From positions 1 through 62,343 of the forward strand of contig JAIOPH010000029.1 in the NCBI GenBank assembly GCA_021414005.1: a stretch of DNA of 62,343 bases, read 5' to 3'. Shown here one piece after another: positions 43,736-53,200 of this stretch. Source of the stretch: Chthoniobacter sp. Its GTDB lineage: Bacteria; Verrucomicrobiota; Verrucomicrobiia; Chthoniobacterales; Chthoniobacteraceae. The position numbers and the translations under genes are program-made. Under the pieces are notes generated by a model. The model was not told the origin of the DNA. It ran no database searches and was given only the letters and a program-made list of their open reading frames with translations. Each line of letters starts with the position of its first letter. Position 1 is the first letter of the stretch.

Positions 43736-45436
43736 TTATTCGCCCCATGCAGGATCGGCAAGCAAGGCCACTTCCCCATCGAGCTCGCTGCGGTTGATCG
43801 CCTCGTACTTGGACGCCACGTCGGCCCACGGGCGCAGGCGCAGGCGCACGGCATCGCCGGGCCGATAGCGTGCGGCGGCCGTCGCGACGTTGTCCCGCAT
43901 GCTCCAGACAAAAGCCACGGCTTCCTGGCCTGTCGCGGCCGGATCATTCGTTGATTCGAGATCAGCGAGATGAACCATGACGATGTGGTCCTTGTAGGGG
44001 ACCGATCCCGGGCGCGGTGCCGGGGAAGCTGCGCGCACAACCCCGCGAACCTCCACGGTCTGGCCCGCCGCGGGCACATACATCCGGGCCTCGTGCCTTT
44101 CGCCAAGGGTCATGGAGAGCTGCTTCCAGTCGCCGGCGGCCAGTTCGCGTGCGGCAAACTCCCAGATAACAACCTTCTTGCCAGCCAGCCGATCCTGCCC
44201 GCGTTGCAGTTCCTTGGCCAGCATCTCCCGCGTGGCATGGGAGCCGGCATCGTTGCGACAGATCGCATCGACCGGCAATCCCAGCGCGAGGCTCAGGTGC
44301 TCGACGAAGCCGGCAGCCTCGCCCCAACCCATCGGCTCCAGCGAATAGATGTTGGCGAAACTGTCGCCGAGGAAAAGCACCTCGGCATTGGCGGCCGGCC
44401 GCCACAGGTGCTTGCCCTCCAGCACCTGCCGGACCTCAACGGTCTCAGGCGGAAACATCTTCTGCCGCGGAGGCAGTTTCAGCATTTGAGCTATATCACC
44501 CAACGCCACGACGGTCTTCTCAACGGTCGTAAAGCGCGCCGTCTGCGGGACTGACAACTTGGCGGTTTGCCGGACGAATTCAGCCAGCGCGGCCGCGGTG
44601 GCTTCCATGGCCGGTGGTGTCCAGTGCGTATCGGTCTTGAGATAAAGCGGCCGTTGCGGGGTGCCTGCTTTGGCCTCGGCCAGCAACGCCGCAGGGTCAA
44701 AGATCGCGACACCGGCTTGTTCCAGTTGCCGCTTGCATGCACCAAAGGAAGCGTTTTGCAGAACCAAAGAGCCGCCGGCACAGCGCGCGGAGTATGCTTC
44801 CGGGTAAATGGATGGCTTCACCGGTGCCGGCATGACAATCAGCGTAATTCCGCGCGCGGCGAGTTGGTCGCGGAAATGGACGATGGCTTGCACTGGCTCC
44901 GGCTGCGGACCCCTCATATTGCCGGCAGCCGTGGCCCTTCGCTTCAGCACCCTTGGTTCGAGAAAGCCCGGCCCGGTGACATAGTCCACGTCCGCGCGGT
45001 AGAAGAGCCATCCACCCTGACCAAGATAGACTTTCTCGTTGCCCTGTCCCAGAGTCAGCAGGACGGACTGGACGCGGGGCAGAAGCGCCTCCCCCACCAC
45101 GGATGTTTGCTCCCAATCGCCTTCCAGCGATTTGAGCTGCGACGCTGGCGGCAGGAGGTTCACCGCGCTGACCACTCCATCCACCGCTTTGACCCGGTCC
45201 CAGGCCGGCATCAGCGCACGAAGCCCCTGGCTGACCCGCGAAATCGCTTCCGGGTGGCGAAAGGCCGCGCCGAACTGCGCCAGGGGCACGGACGCGATGA
45301 CCACCAGAAAGAAGACCACCAGGGCCGCCCGCGTGCCCGGAGCGAACCCGGTGTTGCCGAGTTCGTGCGCCGCCTGCTCCTCACGCGTCACCTTGGCGTG
45401 GATCTTGGCGGTCGAATGGGCTTCGATGGGTTTCAT
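43736..45436 (-). CDS. AlgX/AlgJ-like membrane-anchored polysaccharide O-acetylation protein
   Basis: A 566-residue protein with one N-terminal membrane anchor (AALVVFFLVVIASVPLAQFG) and a periplasmic SGNH-like domain. Signatures are VYLGQGGWLFYRADVDY, LYLKTDTHWTPPAMEATAA and EVLFLGDSFANIYSLEPMGW, the GDSF serine motif. The C-terminal about 110 residues add a beta-rich module (RMYVPAAGQTVEVRGVVRAA). Its start is 8 bases after the MBOAT stop. The pairing MBOAT + AlgX-like is the classic acetyl-transfer system in which AlgI passes acetyl groups to AlgJ/AlgX-type enzymes. Confidence 0.84.
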   Translation of the reverse strand: MKPIEAHSTAKIHAKVTREEQAAHELGNTGFAPGTRAALVVFFLVVIASVPLAQFGAAFRHPEAISRVSQGLRALMPAWDRVKAVDGVVSAVNLLPPASQLKSLEGDWEQTSVVGEALLPRVQSVLLTLGQGNEKVYLGQGGWLFYRADVDYVTGPGFLEPRVLKRRATAAGNMRGPQPEPVQAIVHFRDQLAARGITLIVMPAPVKPSIYPEAYSARCAGGSLVLQNASFGACKRQLEQAGVAIFDPAALLAEAKAGTPQRPLYLKTDTHWTPPAMEATAAALAEFVRQTAKLSVPQTARFTTVEKTVVALGDIAQMLKLPPRQKMFPPETVEVRQVLEGKHLWRPAANAEVLFLGDSFANIYSLEPMGWGEAAGFVEHLSLALGLPVDAICRNDAGSHATREMLAKELQRGQDRLAGKKVVIWEFAARELAAGDWKQLSMTLGERHEARMYVPAAGQTVEVRGVVRAASPAPRPGSVPYKDHIVMVHLADLESTNDPAATGQEAVAFVWSMRDNVATAAARYRPGDAVRLRLRPWADVASKYEAINRSELDGEVALLADPAWGE

Positions 45437-45444
45437 GCGGTCGC

Positions 45445-46917
45445 TTAAAAAATGAAGTAGATGAATGGATTGTAGGACTGCGCAAAAAGCTGCGAAAGCG
45501 CCGCCACGAGCACGCCGCAGACCCATGCCACCTTCGGCCACGTCAGCCGGCGGGTGATGTCCCACGACTGCGGCATGACCCAGACGCATGCCGCGGCCAC
45601 CGCAAAGCCAAGGAGGTAATAAGGCTTTCCGATCAAACCCATGAGCAGGCCCGCCGCCGGACCGTTCCCGGCACCAAAGAGATTTCCCAAAAAACGCCCG
45701 GCGGAAGCCAGGTCTGTCGTGCGAAAGAAAACCCAGGCCAGGCAGACCACCGCGAAGGTGATCCCCGTGCGCGCCACCCCCGGTAAAGCCGCGTAGATGC
45801 TCCTCTTTCCCATCATCCGCTCCAGGGCCAGCCAGCCGCCATGAATCCCGCCCCAGATGATGAAGTTGAAACTCGCGCCATGCCAGAGCCCGCCCAGCAG
45901 CATCACCAGAATCAGGTTGATATAGGTCCTCGCTTCGCCGCGCCGGCTGCCCCCCAGAGGCACGTAGAGGTAGTCGCGCAGCCAGCTCGAAAGCGAGATG
46001 TGCCAGCGCCGCCAGAACTCCGTGAGCGACTCGCTCTTGTATGGCGAGTCAAAGTTCTTGGCGAAAATGAACCCGAGCATCAGCCCCAGTCCGATGGCCA
46101 TGTCCGAGTAGCCGGAAAAGTCGAAGTAGATCTGGAAAGCATAGGCTCCCAGACCATACCAGGCGTCCAGCACCTGCGCACTGCCTGCATCGAACACCGT
46201 GTCGGCGATCTTCCCGCATGGGTTGGCCAGCAGCACCTTCTTGCCCAGCCCCAGCGAGAACATCGCCACCCCGCGGGCAAACTTGTCCAGCGTGAGCCGG
46301 CGATGCTCGAGTTGCTCTGCCAGAAACGAGAACTGCAGGATCGGGCCGGCCACCAGATGCGGGAACATCGAGACGAAACAGGCGAAGTCGCCGAAGTGCT
46401 TCATGGCCTTGGCGTCGCCCCGATAGACGTCGATCGTGTAGGAGAGCGATTGGAAGGTGTAGAAGCTGATCCCCAGCGGCAGCACCACGCGGAAAAACTG
46501 CTCCCACTGGGCCTGCGGCCAGCCCAGCGCCACCACCAGCGCGTTGTAGCTGTCCACGCCGAAATTGAAGTACTTGAAAAACCCGAGCGAAAGCAGGTTC
46601 GACACGATCGAAAGGACAACCGCCCAGCGCTGCGACCGGCTGCGCTCCGCATCGCGCGGCAGCGCCACCACCGGCTCGTGCCACACCCGCCACAGCCGCC
46701 AGGTGCCATGCGCGATGACCACACTGGCCAGCCAGTCCACCAGCGTGGTGGCCGCCATCAGGATGATGAACTTGGGGTTGGCCCAACCGTAGAAGGCGTA
46801 GCCAAGCAGGATCAGCAAATAGTTCAGCGTCCGGTTCCCGGCGCGGGCGAGCAGATAGTAGAGCGCCAGCGCCAGGGGCAGGAAATAGAAGATGAAAAGA
46901 TAGGAACTGAAAACCAT
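45445..46917 (-). CDS. algI: MBOAT-family O-acyltransferase (AlgI-like)
   Basis: A 490-residue polytopic membrane protein that moves acetyl groups across the inner membrane for polysaccharide O-acetylation. It shows the AlgI pattern from start (MVFSSYLFIFYFLPLALALYYLL; NPKFIILMAATTLVDWLASV) to the signature FDSPYKSESLTEFWRRWHISL, LRDYLYVPLGGSR, and the catalytic histidine in GGLWHGASFNFIIWGGIHG. It is the first gene of a minus-strand operon with two AlgX/AlgJ-like genes and the M64 peptidase. The acetylated glycan itself is not encoded nearby, so its identity is unknown. Confidence 0.92.
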   Translation of the reverse strand: MVFSSYLFIFYFLPLALALYYLLARAGNRTLNYLLILLGYAFYGWANPKFIILMAATTLVDWLASVVIAHGTWRLWRVWHEPVVALPRDAERSRSQRWAVVLSIVSNLLSLGFFKYFNFGVDSYNALVVALGWPQAQWEQFFRVVLPLGISFYTFQSLSYTIDVYRGDAKAMKHFGDFACFVSMFPHLVAGPILQFSFLAEQLEHRRLTLDKFARGVAMFSLGLGKKVLLANPCGKIADTVFDAGSAQVLDAWYGLGAYAFQIYFDFSGYSDMAIGLGLMLGFIFAKNFDSPYKSESLTEFWRRWHISLSSWLRDYLYVPLGGSRRGEARTYINLILVMLLGGLWHGASFNFIIWGGIHGGWLALERMMGKRSIYAALPGVARTGITFAVVCLAWVFFRTTDLASAGRFLGNLFGAGNGPAAGLLMGLIGKPYYLLGFAVAAACVWVMPQSWDITRRLTWPKVAWVCGVLVAALSQLFAQSYNPFIYFIF

Positions 46918-47276
46918 GACTGACCGATGAAAAGCTGTTCTTTAACCGCGACTCGAATGGGTAACCGGCGGGCGGCGCGCCGGGCGGCAAAAAGTTCTTC
47001 GGATGAACCGGCCCATGAACGGCATCTTAGTTTCCGCGACACCGGACCAGTAATTCTGGAACCCGGCGGACACCGGCGGACTCAGCGGGCGGCGCGTCAC
47101 GGCTTTGTCCAAGTCCCGGGGAAAGGTGATGAAAGCCGCCGCAGTGCGCACTGCGGCGACTTTCTACCACTATGGGATGCAGAGCCACCACTACGAGACT
47201 CTGAACCCGTCATGAATGAGACCCAGAGCACCACTACGAAACTCCGAATACTCGTTTCCCCAGGGTCCAACGCCAA
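46918..47276. other. 359-base intergenic region with a near-perfect palindrome and a short direct repeat
   Basis: No gene is seen. At 47132-47163 a 32-base palindrome (15 of 16 pairs; core GCCGCAGTGCGCACTGCGGC) lies between the end of the giant surface-protein gene and the MBOAT promoter, so it may terminate the former or serve as an operator for the latter. A T-run after the stem is weak on either strand. At about 47177-47200 and 47225-47249 the sequence CCACTACGA[G/A]ACTC[T/C]GAA occurs twice as a direct repeat. Confidence 0.5.
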
Positions 47277-50200
47277 TCAGCCCTGGAAAATCTTGGTTGC
47301 CGGCCGGCGGCGCTGGTTCAGCACGCCGAGCGCGCCGACCAGCAGCAGGCCGATCGTACCCGGCTCGGGCACCACTGCGCTGCCGCCGAAGCCCGGCGCT
47401 TTGCCGCCGCCACCGCCAGTCAGCGAACCGCTGGCCGGGCCGCTGGTGAAGGTCACCGTCGCTCCCGCGCCGATGGTCAGCGAGCTGAGCGTCTGGCTCA
47501 CGCTGCCAAACTTGAGCTTCGTCGTCCCGGCCGCCACGGTGACCACGGCCAGGCCGGGGGCCGAACCGAGGACGCCGTTGACGTTGGTCGTGCCGGCGTT
47601 GGCTGTGAGGATGTCGTAACCCTGCGCCCCGTCCAGCCGCAGCGCACCGTCTCCCGCTTTGACTAGGGCGCTGCTGGCTCCCGCCGCCGTGATGGCCGAG
47701 GTCACCGTCAGTTCATTAGCGCTGCCGGTCACGTTGGCGCTGTCGCCCACGGTGAAGGTCTGCGCCGCGTTAGCCAGCGTGAGCGAGGCTACGGAAATCG
47801 TGGCTCCCAGCGGGTCATTGGGCACATTGGCCGCAACGTAGGTCGCCGCCGTCGTCCCGCCGCTCAGCGTCAGGGTGCTGGTGCCCGTCGAGTTGATCAC
47901 CGTCGCCGCGCTGGTCGCGGTGCTGCCGCCGAGGGTCAGCCCCGCGCCACCGATGCTCTGATCAAAGCCCGCCAAATCCAACACCGCGCCGGATCCCGTC
48001 GGGACCACGGTCACGGGGTTGCCGGGCTTGATGCCGTCGGTGATCCCCAGTCGCAGCGTGCCCTCGCCCACTGTCGTCAGCCCCGTGTAGGTGTTCGCAT
48101 TGGAGAAAACCACCGTGCCGGCCCCCGCCTTCGTGACGGTGTAGGTGGTGGCGTCCATCCCGCTCGGATTTTGGATCACGCCGGAGAAGGTCACCTGCCC
48201 GCCGCTGGCCGCCGTCAGCGTCACTCCGCGTCCGGCCTGGCTGGTCGTGCCGAGGAAGATGTTCCCGGAGAAGATCGAGCTGGCAGCCGTGTTGCCGCCG
48301 AGTGTCAGGATGCGCGTGCCGGTGTCCGTGGTGTTATTCGTGGGGATGCGGATGATGCGCCCGACATCGAAGGCACCGCCGATCAGGATGCCGGCATTGC
48401 TGTTCCCACCCGCCACGCCGAGCACCACCTCGCTGACGGCATTGCCGAAGGCACCGATAGCGGCCGAAGGAGCATTCGTTCCGGCTACCAGGGTGCCGGC
48501 GCTGATGGTCGTGATACCGGTATAGGTGTTCCCGCCGGAGAGGGTCCAACTGCCGGTGCCGCTCTTGGTCAGTGCGCCGGTCCCGGTGCCGATCACGTCG
48601 GTGGCAATATTGCCCGTCGATGTGCCGCTCAGGGTCAGGGCGAAATTGCCGCCGACCGAACCGACCGACGCCACCGACAGGTTTGCGGTGGTCGGGTTCA
48701 AAGTGGCTGCGCCGGTGATCGCGATTCCGCCGAGGCTCAGGCTGCTGCCGCTGCCGCCTGTGACGCCGAGGGTGATGGCACCAAGCGATGCGTCACCGAG
48801 GGTCAGGTTGGTAGCGGCGGTACTAACGTCGATTGTGCTGTTGGCCGAGACAGTAAAGGCACGATCCACGGAGGTGGTGGCACCGGTATAGCTGAGTGTG
48901 CCACCGCTAAGCACCAAATTGCTCCTCAGGTTCGAAGCCTGGCCGATGGGGCTGGCCACCCCACCATTCGCCAAGGTGGCGACGCTGAGGATGCCGCCAC
49001 TGATGGTCGTGACGCCGGTGTACGCGCTGTTGCCGGCAAGGATCCAAGTGCCCGCACCGGACTTGATTAGGGAGAGCGCGCCCGTGCCGTTGTTCTCGAT
49101 TCTCGCAGTCAAAGTGTTACCTCCCGTGTTCGTCCCGGTTAGAGTGAGGCTGCGGGCTTGGTTGGCCGCGCCGCTGAAGGCCAACGAGCCAGGGTTTGTG
49201 AAAAGAAGCGGACCGGAGCCGGAAGCGTCAATCTTATGGGTGTTCAAGCCCCAGTCGGCACCAAGCGTAAACAACCGGTCTGTGCTGTCCCCGGAGCCGA
49301 TGTATTTCAACATGAAGCCATCGTTGGTGCTGTTGTCACCAAGGACAAGGTTCGCCGCCGCACTGCTGGACTGGCCGATGGAGCTTGGCAGGCCGCCATC
49401 CGCCAGCTTTGTAACGCTGAGAGTTGAGTTCCCGATGCTGCGGATGGTTGTGACCCCGGTGTAGGTATTGAGCGCGTTCAACACCGTGGTGCCGCCACCT
49501 CCGACTGTGACTCCACCGATGCCGGAGATACCACCAAAGTCCGTGCCCTGTGTCATGGTGTTGTTTCGATTGAATCTCAGAACACCGTTATCGACGATGG
49601 CGCTGCTCGGGCTGAGAGAGCCGACTGCGCCGGCATTGCCAAGCGTCAGCGTGATACCAGGGTTGATCGTAGTGGTTCCAGTGTAGGTGTGGCTGCCGGC
49701 AAAGATCAAATTGCCACTGTTCAACACTCCGGAGACCGTCAGCCCGTAACCCAGGCCTCCATCTCCGAAATTGCCATTGAAGAACAAACTATCGGTCACA
49801 TGCGCGACATTCACGTTGAGCGTTTGATTTGAGCGCAGAGTGATGTTGCCTCCAACCGTCATATTGGTAGTGGTGCTTGGCACAGCCCAGGAAATATCCA
49901 AGGCATTGAGGGTGTTGGTGCCGCTCAGGTCGGTGATGACATTCCCGATGGTGCCACCGCCAGTGATGGTCAACGGCTTGGCGATCTTGAAGGTGCCGAC
50001 GGCACCGGTATTCAGCCCACCGCCCAACGAGAAATCGCCATTTGCCACGATTGGATTGTTGTTTGTCAACGTGAAGTTGCCGGAGATCGTGCCGCCATTG
50101 ATGGTCAGCGTTCCACCGCCGATGGCGGCGCCGTTGCCCAGGGTCAGCGTGCCGGCGTTCAGGCTCGTGCCACCACTATACGAGTTCGTGGTGGCCAGCG

Positions 50201-53200
50201 TCACCGTGCCCGTGCCGCTCTTGGTCAGTGCCACCGCGCCCGTCCCGTTGTTGGCGATGGCTGAATTTATCGTGAGGCCATTGGAGGAACTGTTATTGAG
50301 AATCAATTCGCCGGCCACGTCCACGGCATTGCCGCCGGCGGTAAGCGTGCCGCTGCCGGCGACCGTGCCGATTGTCAACGCCTGCTTGCCGGTGGCAACG
50401 AGAATGCCGCCGCCCGTGCCGAGCCGTAGTACCTTGGTTGCAGTATCCACGGTGGCGGCGGTCCCCAAATTCTGCATCAGGGTGTTGATGTTGGTCGTGG
50501 CCGCCCCCAGCGTGATGTTGCCCGAGGCACCCGAGTTGATCCGGACGTTGGTGGTGGTGGCGTCGGAAATGGTGCCTGCCAGGGCGATGTCGGTGTAGCT
50601 CGCGTAGGCAGCGACGACGTTCGATCCGTTGTTAATCGCCCAATTGGCTCCGCCTCCGACGGTGGCCCAAGCTCCCAAGATGCCATTTGCATCGTTGGCC
50701 TGCGCTGTTTTCACGACGGCGGTGGTGCCGAGAGTTCCGGTGGTGGCCTTGAAATCGACCGTGCCTCCGCCGGAACTGCGAGTGATTGCCAGCAACCCGC
50801 CGGATCCCCGCAGGTCGATGGTTGTACTCGTTCCGGTGTTGTTTGCATCAATGGTCGCCACACCGCCGGTGAGCGTCAGGCCGTTGAGGATTTGGGTGCG
50901 AGTCTGGGCGGCGAGTCCCTTGTACTGCAAAGTGCCGCCGTTTCCGGAAAACACCAAGGCAGAAGCTGCGTTCAGAATGGTGGCGTTAGTCGCGGTATCC
51001 GCGATCAGGGTGCCACCCGTAACGGTTGTCGTCCCGGCATAGGTGCTCAAGCCCGTAAGGGTCTGCGTACCCGCTCCGGACTTCGTCAGGGTCATATTGC
51101 CCGCGCCGTCGCCGATAATACCCGAATAGGTGACGCTCTTGCCACTTTGCGGATTCAGGGTGAGGCCGGTGACACTGCCATATCCGGTGATAGCCGTGGC
51201 CAAAGCCACGCTTCCACTGAGTCCACCAAGGGTCGGTGTGACGAAACCGGTCACATCAAGGCCGATGGCACCAGTGGAGCCGGTGGTGTCGTAGGCGCTG
51301 GTCTGGAGTGCCAAGGCATGGCCCAAGGCGACCCGGCCGTTGCTGATAAGGGTATTGCCGGTGAAAGTGTTGGCTGCGTTCAGCGTCAGAGTGCCTGTGC
51401 TCAGTTTGGTCAGGCCGCCGGTGCCGCTGATGGCGAGGCCACTAAAAGCAGTGCCCTGGGCGATATTGTCACTGCGGTTGAAAGCCAGGGTTCCGTTATT
51501 GACGATGAGGCTGGTCGTGTCGAGTTCTCCTACCGTGCCGCCGGCGCCGATTTGTAGCGTCCCCGTGCTGATCGTAGTGAGCCCTTTGTAAGTGTTCGCA
51601 CCGGTAAAGATCGTGGTGCCGCTGCCGGCCTGCGTAACGGCCCCCAAGCCGGAAATTACCCCGGCAAAGTCGGTGCCTTGGGTGATGGTCCCCGTCCGGT
51701 TGAAGGTCAGGGTGCCGTTATTGACGATCGCGCTGCTTGCATTGAGCGAGCCGGTGGCACCACCTGCTCCGATCTGCAGAGTGCCCGCGCTGATGGTGGT
51801 GGTGCCGCTGTAGCTGTTCGCACCGGAGAGGATTTGGGTGCCCGCACCCGATTTGGTGAGGGTCATGCCGGCGGTGCCGTCGGCAATGATGCCGGAATAG
51901 GTCTGGCTGCCACTTTGGGGATTCAGGGTGAGAGCGGTAACACTGCCATAGCCCGTGATCGCCGTCGCCAGGTTCACGGCACCGCTGAGCCCTCCGAGTG
52001 TTGGCGTGGCGTAGCCGGTTACATCGAGGCCGATCGCCCCGGTGGAGCCGGTGGTGACGTAGGCGCTGTTCTGAAGCGCCAGGGCATTGCCCAAAGCGAT
52101 CTTGCCATTGCTGATGGTCGTGGTGCCGGTGAAGGTGTTGGAGGCGTTCAGGGTTACCGTGCCTGTGCCCAGTTTAGTCAGGGCACCCGTCCCGCTAATC
52201 GCGAGGCCGCTAAAGGCGGTGCCTTGGACGATGTCGTCGCTGCGGTTGAAAGAGAGAGTGGCGTTATTGATGATGGTGCTGCTCGCATTGAGCGATCCAG
52301 CTGTGCCGCCGCTGCCGATTTGCAGGGTGCCGGTGCTGATTGCGGTGACGCCGGTGTAGGTATTCGCCGATGTAAGAATAGCGGTTCCGCTGGCGGACTT
52401 GGTGACCGACCCGGAACCGGAGATGGTGCCGAAGTCGGTGCCTTGCGTAATGGTGCCGGTTCGGTTGAACGTCAAAGTTCCGTAGTCGGCGATGGCGCTA
52501 TTCGGGTTAAGGGAACCGGTTCCGCCGTTGTTCCCGATATTTAGTGTTGCACCGCTGTTGATGATCGTCGCGCCAGTGTAGGTGTTGGCAGCGGTGAACG
52601 TCCAAGTACCGGTGTAACTGCCATTGAGAGTCACCCCATAGCCATTTCCGCCGTCCGAGATGACACCGTTGATGAGAGCCCCTTTCCCCCTGACTGTCTG
52701 ACCGGCGCGCAAACTGATGGGTGCGGAGAGCGTGAATCCGTAGCCTGTGCCACCATTGTCAGCTCCTGTAATATCGAAGGCATTGAGCCCGCCAGGTCCG
52801 GTGATGGGGCCGCCAATCGTGTTACTATTGGTAACTCCAAATGTGAGCGGCGCGTTGATCGTGACCGGTGCGGTGCCGAAATCGATGTTTTTGGCCGTGT
52901 TGATCGTGTTGAAGTTTCCGTTGAAGACATACCGGGTAACCCCAGTGATGGTTACGTTGGCGACCGAGTCCCCAATGCTCGACCCCGCATTGAAGGTGAC
53001 TGTGCCGTTGCCCAAGGCGTTAGCGTGGCCGATAAAGAGCGGGCCGCTGATGGATATCCCGCCGGTGAAACTATTGGAGGAAGAGAGAGTCAGAGTGCCG
53101 GCTCCCGACTTGGTCACGGCGTTGGTGCCGTTGGCCACGATCGGCGCGCTGATGGTTAGGAGGTCATTGGATTGGTCGGCGCGAATTACCAGTTCGGCGT

